From NCBI GenBank assembly GCA_018715935.1, contig DVKR01000013.1, forward strand, positions 1-64,000: DNA of 64,000 nt, given 5' to 3'. Shown one piece after another: positions 17,727-26,347 of this stretch (positions are counted from its first letter, which is position 1; each line of letters starts with the position of its first letter). The position numbers and the translations under genes are program-made. The DNA is from Candidatus Aphodovivens excrementavium. Lineage in GTDB: Bacteria > Actinomycetota > Coriobacteriia > Coriobacteriales > Eggerthellaceae. Under the pieces are notes generated by a model. It worked only from the letters and a program-made list of their open reading frames with translations. It was not told the DNA's origin and did no database searches.

Positions 17727-18818
17727 GTGGCACTCACCACGAACAGAGGGAAACGCGCAAGCGCAGACGCAAAGACCCGCCACTTGGCAGGGGTTCATCC
17801 TTTCGCAGGGGCTCATCCCTTTGCAAAGGCCCGCCCCTTTGCAAAGACCCGCCACTTCGCAGGGGTTCGTCCCCTCGCAAAGGCCAGCCACTCCGCAAGG
17901 GTTCGCCCCTTCGTCTCCCTTTTCTCCTGCACGCTGTGCCTTGCCCTTGCGTGCCTGCTGGGCGGCTGCGGCGGCAACGGCGCAGGCGAAAGCACCACCG
18001 ACGGCCCTGCCTACGAAGAGCCCGCCTCCATCACGCCAGCCGCCTTCGACGCTGCAGCAGCCATCGCAACCGGGGGCGGCAACATCGACGTCTCGCACGT
18101 TGCCGAGGGCTACGTGGCGGCGTCGGCAACCAACGCATCGCGCCTCAAGTTCCAGATCGTATGCGGGCAGGCGAGCTACAACTACGACCTTCCCGGCGAC
18201 GGCACGCCCATCGTGTGCCCGCTCAACATGGGAGACGGCGCCTACACCTTCCGCATCATGCAAAATACCAGCGGAAACAACTACGTTGAGGTGGCGTCTG
18301 CCTCCGCCCAGGTGAGCATGGCGTCGGAGTTCGAGCCGTGGATCCGCCCGAACGTGTTTTGCAGCTTCACCGATTCCAGCGCGTGCGTCCAACAGGCGCG
18401 CGACCTAGCAGCAAGCGCCGCCAACGAGGGCGACGTGGTGCGCGCCATATACGGCTGGGTGGTGGACAACATCACCTACGACAACAACAAGGCAAGCGAG
18501 CTTGCCAGCGCAACGGGCTACGTGCCCGACCCCGATCAAACCCTGCGCGACCGCACGGGCGTCTGCTTCGACTACGCATCGCTTGCTGCCGCGATGCTGC
18601 GCAGCCTTGGCATTCCGTGCCAGGTGATTACCGGCTACGTAGAGCCTGATTCGCTGTATCACGCATGGAACATGGTCTACATCAACGGCAGCTGGGTAAG
18701 CGTGGAGTTCAGCATCCAGCCCAACACCTGGACGCGCATGGACCTTACGTTTGCCGCCGCAGGCGCCGGAGAAAGCACCGGCGACGGAACCGGATACACC
18801 GACCGCTACGTATACTGA
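17727..18818 (+). CDS. Lipoprotein with transglutaminase-like core
   Basis: About 363 residues. A lipobox LALACLLGGC (about residue 73) follows a hydrophobic stretch, so the mature protein should be lipid-anchored outside the cell. The C-terminal half is a transglutaminase-like cysteine protease fold: nucleophile in RTGVCFDYASLAAAMLR, histidine in YHAWNMVYING and a downstream acidic site. The segment before the signal peptide is unusually long and made of repeats (HPFAGAHPFAKARPFAKTRHF), mirrored in DNA repeats. GTG 17727 is chosen for the AAAAGGAG site four bases upstream; the true start remains uncertain. It heads the pilus-like gene cluster, and its stop is 19 bases before the platform-protein gene. 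Confidence 0.72.
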   Translation: MALTTNRGKRASADAKTRHLAGVHPFAGAHPFAKARPFAKTRHFAGVRPLAKASHSARVRPFVSLFSCTLCLALACLLGGCGGNGAGESTTDGPAYEEPASITPAAFDAAAAIATGGGNIDVSHVAEGYVAASATNASRLKFQIVCGQASYNYDLPGDGTPIVCPLNMGDGAYTFRIMQNTSGNNYVEVASASAQVSMASEFEPWIRPNVFCSFTDSSACVQQARDLAASAANEGDVVRAIYGWVVDNITYDNNKASELASATGYVPDPDQTLRDRTGVCFDYASLAAAMLRSLGIPCQVITGYVEPDSLYHAWNMVYINGSWVSVEFSIQPNTWTRMDLTFAAAGAGESTGDGTGYTDRYVY

Positions 18819-18837
18819 AAGCGTGGAGGAGGACGCT

Positions 18838-19938
18838 ATGGATAACGAGTTGAAAGACCCTCGGCGCACGGAGGCTGTTACGCCCCCAACACCAACGCGC
18901 CTGACTTCGGCAGACGTGAGCGTGTTCTGCGAAGGCATGGCAATGATGCTCGCGGCCGGCATCCAGGTGGACGAGGCGCTCAGCCTGCTTGACGTCCGCC
19001 GCGGAAACGCCCGCCTTTCAAGCGTGTGCGATGCGGCCTACCGCATTGTTTCTAACGGACAAGGGCTTGCCGCCGCCATGGAACAAACCAAGGCGTTCCC
19101 CCGCCATGCCGTAGACATGGTGGCAATTGGCGAGCGCACCGGCCGCTTGGAGCAAACGCTTCGCCGCCTGATGCTGTATTACGACGAGGAAAGCCGCGTC
19201 TTCTCCAAAGTGCGCACGGCGGTAGGATACCCCGCCGCTTTGCTGTGCGTGATGGCGGTTATCATCGCCTTCACCGTGTGGGTGGTCCTTCCGGTGTTCG
19301 TCGACGTTTACGAAAGCCTGGCCGGCAGCCTCACCGCTGGGTCGTCGGCCTCTATTGCCGCCTCCATCGCCATCGGCTGGGTGGCGCTTGCCGTCACCAT
19401 CATTGGCGCCGCGCTCACGGTTGCAGCCGTCATTGCCAGCCGCACTCCCCGCGGCAACGCCTCGCTCATAAAGCTGCTCGAGCGCCTGCCCCTCACGCGC
19501 AACGCCATGGAAAAGCTCGCGCTTTCGCGCTTCGCGCTGGCCCTTTCTACCTACATTTCCTCTGGCGTGAACGACGACGTTGCCCTTTCCGAGTCCATCC
19601 AGACCGTTGAGCATCCCCGCATTCGCGCACGCGCGGAGCTAGCCCTGCAATTCATGCAAGACCCCGAGCGCGGCCTGGGACTTTCCGCCGCCCTTGCCGA
19701 ATCGAACTTGATGGACGCCCTCTACTCGCGCATGCTCATCATCGGCGCGCGCACCGGCAGCGCCGAAAACGTGCTGGCGGGTTTGGGCGAGACCTTCTTC
19801 AACGAAGCAACCGACAGCATCGACCGCGTTATCGACAGCGTGGAACCCCTGCTGGCCGCGCTGCTTACCGTTGCGGTGGGCGCCACGCTCCTGGCAATAA
19901 TGCTGCCGCTTATCGGCATCATGGGATCAATCGGCTAG
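18838..19938 (+). CDS. GspF/PilC-type inner-membrane platform protein
   Basis: 366 residues of the type II secretion/type IV pilus platform family, which sits in the membrane and couples the cytoplasmic ATPase to pilin movement. Two GspF repeats are visible: one around FCEGMAMMLAAGIQVDEAL, MVAIGERTGRLEQTLRRL and a second around FALALSTYISSGVNDDVALS, MLIIGARTGSAENVLAGL. Hydrophobic helices lie at about 140-165, 180-215 and 340-365. ATG 18838 is chosen because GGAGGAGG lies six bases upstream. Pilin-like genes follow immediately. Confidence 0.9.
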   Translation: MDNELKDPRRTEAVTPPTPTRLTSADVSVFCEGMAMMLAAGIQVDEALSLLDVRRGNARLSSVCDAAYRIVSNGQGLAAAMEQTKAFPRHAVDMVAIGERTGRLEQTLRRLMLYYDEESRVFSKVRTAVGYPAALLCVMAVIIAFTVWVVLPVFVDVYESLAGSLTAGSSASIAASIAIGWVALAVTIIGAALTVAAVIASRTPRGNASLIKLLERLPLTRNAMEKLALSRFALALSTYISSGVNDDVALSESIQTVEHPRIRARAELALQFMQDPERGLGLSAALAESNLMDALYSRMLIIGARTGSAENVLAGLGETFFNEATDSIDRVIDSVEPLLAALLTVAVGATLLAIMLPLIGIMGSIG

Positions 19939-19951
19939 GACGGGGGCTGCC

Positions 19952-20401
19952 ATGGCTGCAAATACCGCTCACGCCGCATACCCCCGCACGGGCGCAGGGG
20001 GGAAACCTCAGAGAGAGGGTTCGTCGCAACCGAGCCTGCACGCCACACTTCCCCGCACGGGAGCAAGCGGAAAAAGAGGCGAATCGAACCGGCAACGCGA
20101 GCCGCGTGCCCGGCGCCTTCGCGGAGGGCTTGTGGCGCTCGCTTCGCTTGCGGCGCTCCTGCTTGTTGTCGCGGCGCTCATGCTGGCCTCTTCCGCCACG
20201 CGCGCCCAAGGCGCCGAGAGCGTTCGTCAGGCAGTGCTTTCCGCCGCCATGCAGTGCTGTGCCGTGGAAGGCTCCTACCCTTCCACCCTCGAACATTTAG
20301 AAGAGCACTACGGCCTTTCCGTCAACCACAACGACTACGTAATACTGTACGAGGCCTTCGCCTCTAACGTAGCCCCCACGGTTACGGTGGTGCCCCGATG
20401 A
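19952..20401 (+). CDS. Small single-helix protein of pilus-like cluster, pseudopilin candidate
   Basis: 149 residues. The N-terminus is basic and proline/glycine-rich (about 1-55, with PRTGAGGK and PRTGASGK repeats), then comes one membrane helix (about 58-80, GLVALASLAALLLVVAALML) and a periplasmic-side domain of ~65 residues containing SAAMQCCAVEGSYPSTLEHLEEHYGLSV. The latter wording, Gly-Ser-Tyr-Pro followed by a helix, resembles the mature part of minor pilins. No G-(F/L)xxxE prepilin site is present. The stop overlaps the next start by four bases (ATGA). Confidence 0.6.
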   Translation: MAANTAHAAYPRTGAGGKPQREGSSQPSLHATLPRTGASGKRGESNRQREPRARRLRGGLVALASLAALLLVVAALMLASSATRAQGAESVRQAVLSAAMQCCAVEGSYPSTLEHLEEHYGLSVNHNDYVILYEAFASNVAPTVTVVPR

Positions 20402-21006
20402 GCCTGCGGGAGAACAGCACGCAAACGCGCAACCGCGAACAGCAAAGCTGGGCGCGAAGCCGCGCGGGGCTTTTGAGCCGTCTGGCGGCGGCAGGCAAGG
20501 CGCGCATCGAAAACGGCGAGTTTTCCGCCTCCAACATATTCGCCATCCTGTTGTTTGCCGTGTTTGCCCTGGCTTTGTTCGCCGCGCTCATTGGGGCATC
20601 CAGCGCCTACCAGCGCATTGCCGACGACTCCCAGGCGGCCAACGCCAAGCGGCTGAGCACGTCTCTTCTGAGCAACATCGTGCATGCCGCCGATTCCGCA
20701 GACGCGGTTTCTGCGATGGAAGGACCTGAAGGCGGCGTTTTGGTTCTGGCAGAGCATCTGGACTCCGGCACCTACGAAACGCGCCTCTACCTACACGAGG
20801 GCTGGGTGGTTCAGGAATACGCTTTGTCCGACGCGCCGCTTTCGCCGGAAAGCGCCACAAGGCTGGCCGAGTCGCAAACCTTTTCGTTTACGGCCGAGCC
20901 TCGCTTGGTGCGCATCTGGTGCGACGAGGGCGAAACGACGGTGGCGCTTCGCTCGCACGATGCGGTAACCGACGCCGCGCTCGATGCTTCGGAGGGTGGT
21001 GAGTAG
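20398..21006 (+). CDS. Pseudopilin-like membrane protein
   Basis: 202 residues: a basic N-terminus to about 40, then NGEFSASNIFAILLFAVFALALFAALIGASSAY, a single helix preceded by GEFSASN. The exterior domain (about 65-195) is predicted beta-rich with no recognised motif. The order, size and topology match a minor-pilin role in the cluster; the cleavage-site consensus is degenerate. The start overlaps the previous stop (ATGA), which implies translational coupling. No homologous family could be named with confidence. Confidence 0.6.
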   Translation: MSLRENSTQTRNREQQSWARSRAGLLSRLAAAGKARIENGEFSASNIFAILLFAVFALALFAALIGASSAYQRIADDSQAANAKRLSTSLLSNIVHAADSADAVSAMEGPEGGVLVLAEHLDSGTYETRLYLHEGWVVQEYALSDAPLSPESATRLAESQTFSFTAEPRLVRIWCDEGETTVALRSHDAVTDAALDASEGGE

Positions 21007-21007
21007 C

Positions 21008-21574
21008 ATGCCCGGTATCGACGAGCGCTCTTCCGCTAAGCAAGACGCGCGGCTTTCGTGGGCTTTGGGAACATACGGCATGAAGCAGCACGGCGCCGGC
21101 GGCGTGTTCGCCTCGCAAACCGATTCGCAAGACCACCTTTCCGCCCGCGCGTTGCGTCGCGCCCACCGGCAGCGCATCACGCCCGGATGGCACGGCAGGG
21201 CGTTTTTGGTGGAATCGCTGGTGTTGCTGGCGTTTCTGGTTGCGTCTCTTGCGGTTTTGATGGGTCTTTTCACCCATGCGCGCATCGAAAGCACCGAAGG
21301 CGAGCGCTTGGCGAGCGCCGTTCAGCTCGCCCAGAACGCAGCGGAGGAATTCGCCGCCAACCCCTTGGCCGCCCCGGGGCAGACCTTCGAGCACGACGGC
21401 CTTGAGGCCGAGGTGCGCGTTGAGCCCGAGCCGTCTTCTGCCGGCACCTTGTTCCACGCCACCGTGGTGGTTTGCGACGCCGATGGAAGCGGCGCGTTCG
21501 CCGTCGGGGAGGAAGTCTATCGCCTGAGCACGGCGTGCTACGTTCCCGAAGCAAGCGGAAGCGAGGTGGCGTAG
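21008..21574 (+). CDS. Pseudopilin-like membrane protein with prepilin-like helix
   Basis: About 188 residues. After a long basic N-terminus (about 1-60) comes GRAFLVESLVLLAFLVASLAVL, a hydrophobic helix with a glutamate near its start, as in type IV prepilins, although the leader is too long and the G-to-E spacing is off by one. The exterior domain contains SAVQLAQNAAEEFAANPLA, an alignment typical of minor pilins (LAQNAAE-like). ATG 21008 is preferred over 20984 because the latter lies inside the upstream gene and GGTGGTGAG precedes 21008. Part of the same tightly spaced operon. Confidence 0.65.
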   Translation: MPGIDERSSAKQDARLSWALGTYGMKQHGAGGVFASQTDSQDHLSARALRRAHRQRITPGWHGRAFLVESLVLLAFLVASLAVLMGLFTHARIESTEGERLASAVQLAQNAAEEFAANPLAAPGQTFEHDGLEAEVRVEPEPSSAGTLFHATVVVCDADGSGAFAVGEEVYRLSTACYVPEASGSEVA

Positions 21575-22084
21575 ATGAAACGCAAGCCGTCCACTATGCG
21601 CATGGGCCCTGCGAGCTTGTTCGCCCTGATCATCATCTTGTGCTTGGCGGTGCTGGGCGTGCTCTCTGCCACCAGCGCCCAGGCTGGCTCGGCCATGGCG
21701 CAGCGCCAAGCGAGCTTTGCCACGGCAGACTACGCCAACGAAACCGTTGCGCAGACCCTCTACGCTCGCGCAGACGAAGCGCTTGAGCCGGTGCGCGCAC
21801 AAGGAGGGGGCTCGCAAGCGGGCTGCACTGCGCTTGACGCCGCGCTTCCGCGCATTTCGGAAGAGGCCGCCGCTGCGGTGGAAAATCCGCCCGCCCTTTC
21901 CGTTTCGCTTGACGGCTCCCAGCTCACCGCCCATCTTGAAACCGAAGACGGACGCTGCCTGGATGTGAGCCTGCAGGTAAACGACGATGCTTCGCTGTCG
22001 GTTGCGTCGTGGAAGGCGAGCACGTTGTGGGTAGAGGACACCAGTGACGTTTTATGGACAGCAGAGAGCTCGCCGACGGTGTAA
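21575..22084 (+). CDS. Pseudopilin-like membrane protein
   Basis: 169 residues; the ATG follows the previous stop with no gap. The short basic start MKRKPSTMRMG, then helix ASLFALIIILCLAVLGVLSATSA, then a soluble exterior domain of ~125 residues starting AMAQRQASFATADYANETVAQ. The architecture is that of a pilin or PilX/GspK-type minor component. One cysteine pair (about residues 83 and 133) could form a disulfide. The fourth consecutive single-helix protein in this operon. Confidence 0.6.
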   Translation: MKRKPSTMRMGPASLFALIIILCLAVLGVLSATSAQAGSAMAQRQASFATADYANETVAQTLYARADEALEPVRAQGGGSQAGCTALDAALPRISEEAAAAVENPPALSVSLDGSQLTAHLETEDGRCLDVSLQVNDDASLSVASWKASTLWVEDTSDVLWTAESSPTV

Positions 22085-22153
22085 TTTTGCATTCGGCGGC
22101 ATGGTTTGCTTGATAGAATTAAGGATGCGTTGCGCAAAGGATGGGAGACCGGC

Positions 22154-23227
22154 ATGAGACTCGATGAGTTTTTGAAAGAAATGATTGAGGCCAAGGCTTC
22201 TGACGTGTTCATCGTCGCGGGGCTGCCTATCGCCTACCGCGTAGGGGGCAGACAGGTTCGCGCCGATTCCCCGGCGCTCATGCCCGCCGACACCGAAGCC
22301 ATGGTGCGCGCAATTTACGAAGTTGCCGGCCGCTCCATCGAGCGCTTCTTGATGGTGGACAATCACGACGAAGACTTCTCGTTTGCCCTGCCGGGTATCG
22401 GGCGTTTCCGCGCTAACGTGTTCCGCCAGCGAGGGTCGCTCTCGGCGGTCATTCGCGTTATCCCCTTCGGCCTCCCCGACCCCGAAAAACTCAATATCCC
22501 CGAAGCCGTGCTGCGCACCGCTACCCTGAAAAAGGGCCTGGTTCTGGTAACCGGCCCGGCAGGTTCGGGCAAATCGACAACCCTTGCCTGCATCATCGAC
22601 CGCATCAACCATCAACGGACAGGCCACATCATCACGATGGAAGACCCCATCGAATACGTGCACAGCCACCGCAACTGCATCGTCACGCAGCGCGAGGTTC
22701 CCACCGACATCGCAACCTATGGCGAGGCATTGCGCTCGGCCATGCGCGAGGCGCCCGACGTTATCCTTCTGGGCGAGATGCGCGACGCCGAAACCGTCGG
22801 CACCGCCGTAACCGCCGCCGAAATGGCGCAGCTGATCTTCTCCACGCTGCATACCACTGGCGCCGCCGGCACGGTAGACCGCATCATCGATGCCTTCCCG
22901 CCCTCGCAGCAGCGCCAAATTCGCCTGCAGCTTTCCATGGTGCTGCAAGCCATCGTGAGCCAGCAGCTCGTCCCCGCCAAAGACGGCGGACTGGTTCCCG
23001 CGTTTGAAATCATGTTGGCCAACACGGCCATTCGCAACCTCATCCGCGAAGAAAAAACGCATCAGATGGACTCGGTCATTGCCGCGGGCGGCGCTCAGGG
23101 CATGCAGACGATGGACCAAAGTCTCTTCGATTTGGTGCAGCGCGGCGTAATCGACCGCGAAGTTGCCCTCACGCACGGCATCCATCAGGAGGCGCTGGAG
23201 AAGCGCCTGTCTGCAGCCGGGCTCTAA
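22154..23227 (+). CDS. pilT: PilT-type retraction ATPase
   Basis: 357 residues of the secretion ATPase family; PilT powers disassembly of type IV pili. The N-terminus RLDEFLKEMIEAKASDVFIV matches the PilT start, so ATG 22154 (after GGATGGGAG) is chosen over an upstream TTG. Visible are Walker A GPAGSGKST (134-142), Asp box MEDPIEYVH, Walker B VILLGEMRDAETV, His box STLHTTGA, and NTAIRNLIREEKTHQM. The AIRNLIRE motif is the PilT hallmark needed for retraction and argues against an extension (PilB) ATPase. It lies 69 bases after the last pilin-like gene. Confidence 0.93.
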   Translation: MRLDEFLKEMIEAKASDVFIVAGLPIAYRVGGRQVRADSPALMPADTEAMVRAIYEVAGRSIERFLMVDNHDEDFSFALPGIGRFRANVFRQRGSLSAVIRVIPFGLPDPEKLNIPEAVLRTATLKKGLVLVTGPAGSGKSTTLACIIDRINHQRTGHIITMEDPIEYVHSHRNCIVTQREVPTDIATYGEALRSAMREAPDVILLGEMRDAETVGTAVTAAEMAQLIFSTLHTTGAAGTVDRIIDAFPPSQQRQIRLQLSMVLQAIVSQQLVPAKDGGLVPAFEIMLANTAIRNLIREEKTHQMDSVIAAGGAQGMQTMDQSLFDLVQRGVIDREVALTHGIHQEALEKRLSAAGL

Positions 23228-23254
23228 GCGCGGCAAGAACACACGAAGCCGCAG

Positions 23255-24493
23255 GTGCGCACGATGACCGCCGCCAACACACCATATAGCGCAAACGACG
23301 CAGCAACACCGGGCGACGCGCAGGATGCTGCTCGCTCCGGCGGCGCGCAGGGCTCCCCTGAGGCCGGCAGCACGCAGGAGGCTGCCGCGCTTGATGCCGA
23401 AACCCTGCGTGCGTCGGACATATTGGCGTGGTCGTTTTCGGTTGAGCCCGACACCATCCTCATTGTTGACGACGACCCCATCACGCGCCTGGTATTGGGC
23501 GAAATCTTCCGCCCCTACTACAAAATCGAAGAGGCGGAAAACGGGCTGCAGGCGCTCTCACTGCTGCTTGCCGACCCGCTGCGCTACTGCGCCATTTTGC
23601 TCGACTTTGCCATGGAGGGCATGGACGGGCTCGAGGTGCTGCAAAACCTGGTAAAGCGCAACCTGCTCACCCGCATTCCTGTGTTCCTCATCACCGCCGA
23701 AACCGATTTTGGCATCACGAAAGGCGCCTACGACCTGGGCGTTATGGATGTGATTGGGAAACCTATCGTTCCCTACGTGGTGGAGCGACGCGTTAACTCG
23801 GTTATCGAGCTCTACCAATCGCGAAGGCGCCTGCGCAACGCCGTCGAAGACCAGCAGGCTCAACTGCTCGACCAGGCGAATCGCATCATCTCGCTGAGCA
23901 ACGGCATGATTGAAGCCCTTGCCGCCGCCATCGAGTTCCGCGACGGAGAATCGGGCGAACACGTGCGGCGCATCCGCACCATCACGCGCATTCTGCTGGA
24001 AGGAACGCCCCTTGGCGAAGGCCTTTCCACTCACCAGATCAACGCCATCGAGCTTGCCTCCATGCTGCACGATGTGGGCAAGATCGCCATTCCCGACGCG
24101 ATACTCTGCAAGCCCGGAAGGCTTACGCCCGAGGAGTTCGAGGTCATCAAATCGCATACGGTGGTAGGCGCAGAGCTTTTGGAGGGCATTCCCCAATTCC
24201 GCGAGCTCGATGCCTTCGATTTCGCCGTGGACATTGCGCGCCATCATCACGAGCGCTGGGACGGACGCGGCTATCCCGACGGCCTGGAGGGCTCGCAGAT
24301 TAGTATTTGGGCGCAAGTTGTTGCTTTGGCGGACGTCTATGATGCGCTGCGCAGCAAGCGCGTGTACAAAGACGCCTTCACGCGCGAGCAGGCGCTGCAG
24401 ATGATCACCGACGGCGAGTGCGGGTCGTTCAACCCCGAGCTTCTGGAGACGTTCAAGGCGGCAGAGCCCGCCATCGACATGATGTATCGCTAA
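23255..24493 (+). CDS. Response regulator with HD-GYP output domain
   Basis: 412 residues. After a ~65-residue Ala/Gly-rich start comes a receiver (about 66-190) with IVDDDPITR, phosphoacceptor D in CAILLDFAMEGMDGLEV and IGKP. A helical linker leads to an HD-GYP domain with ASMLHDVGKIAIPD, LCKPGRLTPEEFEVIKSHT, HHHERWDGRGYPDG and ADVYDALRSKRVYKDAF. The metal-binding HD and GYP motifs are complete, so it is likely an active c-di-GMP (or related) phosphodiesterase. It starts 27 bases after pilT, so it may adjust pilus activity. No terminator is seen in the 123-base convergent gap after it. Confidence 0.93.
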   Translation: MRTMTAANTPYSANDAATPGDAQDAARSGGAQGSPEAGSTQEAAALDAETLRASDILAWSFSVEPDTILIVDDDPITRLVLGEIFRPYYKIEEAENGLQALSLLLADPLRYCAILLDFAMEGMDGLEVLQNLVKRNLLTRIPVFLITAETDFGITKGAYDLGVMDVIGKPIVPYVVERRVNSVIELYQSRRRLRNAVEDQQAQLLDQANRIISLSNGMIEALAAAIEFRDGESGEHVRRIRTITRILLEGTPLGEGLSTHQINAIELASMLHDVGKIAIPDAILCKPGRLTPEEFEVIKSHTVVGAELLEGIPQFRELDAFDFAVDIARHHHERWDGRGYPDGLEGSQISIWAQVVALADVYDALRSKRVYKDAFTREQALQMITDGECGSFNPELLETFKAAEPAIDMMYR

Positions 24494-24616
24494 GAGCAGT
24501 ACGATGCGCGACGCTCGGCGAGCACGCAGGGGAAGCGACACGCACGCAAGCCTCGGCTCGCGCCCAAGCTCAAGCCGCCTACGAAAAGCAGCGCAAGGCC
24601 TAGACACACACCCGCG

Positions 24617-25465
24617 CTAGAGTCGCTTGAGCGCCTCCTCGACAGCGGCAATCTGATCTTCCGGCGTTGATGCGCCGGCTGTCACCCCAATTGTCTGACA
24701 GCCCTCAAACCACGCCGGATCAAGCTCTTGCGCGTCTTCCACATGATGCGTGCGCGCACAGCGGGCACGGCAGATATCGGCCAAGCGCGTGGTGTTCGAC
24801 GAGTTGCGCCCCCCAATAACCACGAAGGCGTCAACTTGGTCGGCAAGCGCGGCAGCGGCTTCTTGACGCTGGCGCGTGGCAAAGCAGATGGTGTCTTTCA
24901 CCTCGGGGTTCACCCCGAGGTCGCGCAGCGCGTCAAGCACCGCGTCGAGCGCGGCGCGCGTCTGGGTGGTTTGCACCACCACTCCCACGGGCGGGTGCAA
25001 CTGCTCGGGCAGGTCGTCGGGGGTGGCAACGATAGTAACCCGCGTGGGATTGCTACTTGCCTCGCAGGCGCACGCGAAAAGGCCTTCGACCTCGGGATGC
25101 CCCGCTTCGCCCACCACGATCACCTGCATGCCCTTGCGCGCCAAGTTTGCCGCAGCCTTCTGCGCCCGCGCCACATGCGGGCACGTCGCGTCCACCATGG
25201 GCAGCCCCCGCTGCTGCACCGAGCGCTTCACCTCGGGCGTCACCCCGTGGCTGCGAATGACAACGGTTTCGCTTTCGTGAGCCTCGTCGAGAGAGCCGAC
25301 GGCGCGCACCCCGTGCTTCTCCAAGCGAGCAACCACGCGCGGGTTGTGAATGAGCGGGCCGAGCGTGCATGCCTGGCCGCCGTCCTGCACCGACTGCATG
25401 GCCAAATCGAGCGCGCGCTGCACGCCATAGCAAGCGCCCGCCTGTTCTGCGCGAACTACTCGCAT
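24617..25465 (-). CDS. ispH: 4-hydroxy-3-methylbut-2-enyl diphosphate reductase
   Basis: 282 residues. IspH (LytB) is the 4Fe-4S enzyme that makes IPP and DMAPP in the last step of the MEP isoprenoid pathway. The three cluster cysteines are present: C12 in EQAGACYGVQRAL, C95 in VDATCPHV and C194 in DTICFATRQRQ. Also seen are RSHGVTPEV, GEAGHPEVEG, GGRNSSNTTRL and GVTAGASTPE. The length is normal for the single-domain form. The start at 25465 overlaps the plsC stop by ten bases. The frame stays open upstream through plsC, but that part is out-of-frame shadow. Last gene of the tyrA operon. Confidence 0.97.
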   Translation of the reverse strand: MRVVRAEQAGACYGVQRALDLAMQSVQDGGQACTLGPLIHNPRVVARLEKHGVRAVGSLDEAHESETVVIRSHGVTPEVKRSVQQRGLPMVDATCPHVARAQKAAANLARKGMQVIVVGEAGHPEVEGLFACACEASSNPTRVTIVATPDDLPEQLHPPVGVVVQTTQTRAALDAVLDALRDLGVNPEVKDTICFATRQRQEAAAALADQVDAFVVIGGRNSSNTTRLADICRARCARTHHVEDAQELDPAWFEGCQTIGVTAGASTPEDQIAAVEEALKRL

Positions 25466-26331
25466 GGCGCATCTTTCTGCGACGCTTCGCCACCGGCCGC
25501 AGCTGTGGCTTGAGGCTCGGCTTCCCCCACCAGCTCCGCCGTAGTGTGCTCGGGAATGGCATGCTGGACAAACACCTCGGTGAAGTCGCGCCCGGTGGGG
25601 AACAGCGCCTTCATGTCGACCTGCTCGCGCGGCACCTGCTGCGACAACGCGAAGCACTCGCGCATGGCATACCAGGCGCAGCCTTCCATGCGGTCCTCTT
25701 TGGGAAGGAAATCGAAATCGCTCACCAGCAACGGCTTGCCGTACTCGATTGTGATTTTGGGAAAACGAATGCACTTGCCCTTCTGCTTTACGTACTCGGC
25801 GTTGCGCACGGTCATAGGCAAAATGGGCGCCTTCGCCATCTTCGCAATGAACACCGCGCCCGCATGGATCTCGGGATCCTTCGACCCTTTGCCGCGCCGC
25901 GTGCCTTCGGGCAGAATGCCCACGCACTCGTTGTTTTTCAGCATGCGGGTGGCGCGCTTGATGGCGGTGCGGTCGGCGGAGTCGCGCTTGATGGGAAAAG
26001 CGCCCACGCGCGAAAGGATCTGCCCCGCCAAGCCGTGCGCATTGTCGAACAGGCTCTCGCGGCCGATGAGGCGAACCCACTGAGAGGGACGCCCCGCAAG
26101 GTACATGAAGGCAACGTCCAGAAACGACGTGTGGTTCGCTATCACCAGCACGCCGCGCTTTTTGTTGAAGCCGCGCAGGTTTTCTCTGCCGTCAACCCGA
26201 AAGCGGAAGCACAGCTTGAAGATACCGCCGATGACAATCCAGGCAAGGTTGCCGAACCAATGCGGAATCTGCTTCTCTTTCGACGTGCCGCCAAGGGGCA
26301 TGTCCCACATTTTTTCGTAAGGAAGAAACAT
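25456..26331 (-). CDS. plsC: 1-acyl-glycerol-3-phosphate acyltransferase
   Basis: 291 residues of the PlsC/LPLAT family, which makes phosphatidic acid at the membrane. The catalytic NHTSFLD (NHx4D, about 67-73), GAFPIKRD and GILPEGTRRGKG are present. The C-terminal ~70 residues extend beyond the core and are Ala/Glu-rich. It starts 16 bases after the cmk stop and overlaps ispH. The same cmk-plsC-ispH order is common in Gram-positive bacteria (cmk fused or adjacent to acyltransferase). Confidence 0.92.
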   Translation of the reverse strand: MFLPYEKMWDMPLGGTSKEKQIPHWFGNLAWIVIGGIFKLCFRFRVDGRENLRGFNKKRGVLVIANHTSFLDVAFMYLAGRPSQWVRLIGRESLFDNAHGLAGQILSRVGAFPIKRDSADRTAIKRATRMLKNNECVGILPEGTRRGKGSKDPEIHAGAVFIAKMAKAPILPMTVRNAEYVKQKGKCIRFPKITIEYGKPLLVSDFDFLPKEDRMEGCAWYAMRECFALSQQVPREQVDMKALFPTGRDFTEVFVQHAIPEHTTAELVGEAEPQATAAAGGEASQKDAPCE

Positions 26332-26347
26332 TATGGGTTCCGCCGTT

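Noticed and set aside
17490-18392. Long minus-strand frame of 300 residues
   Set aside because: It lies opposite the transglutaminase gene, has no ribosome site, and its composition follows the third-position bias of the real gene.
24617-26080. 487-residue frame that would make a fusion ending in IspH
   Set aside because: Only the last 282 residues match IspH. The part upstream is an out-of-frame shadow of plsC, and IspH has its own ATG at 25465.
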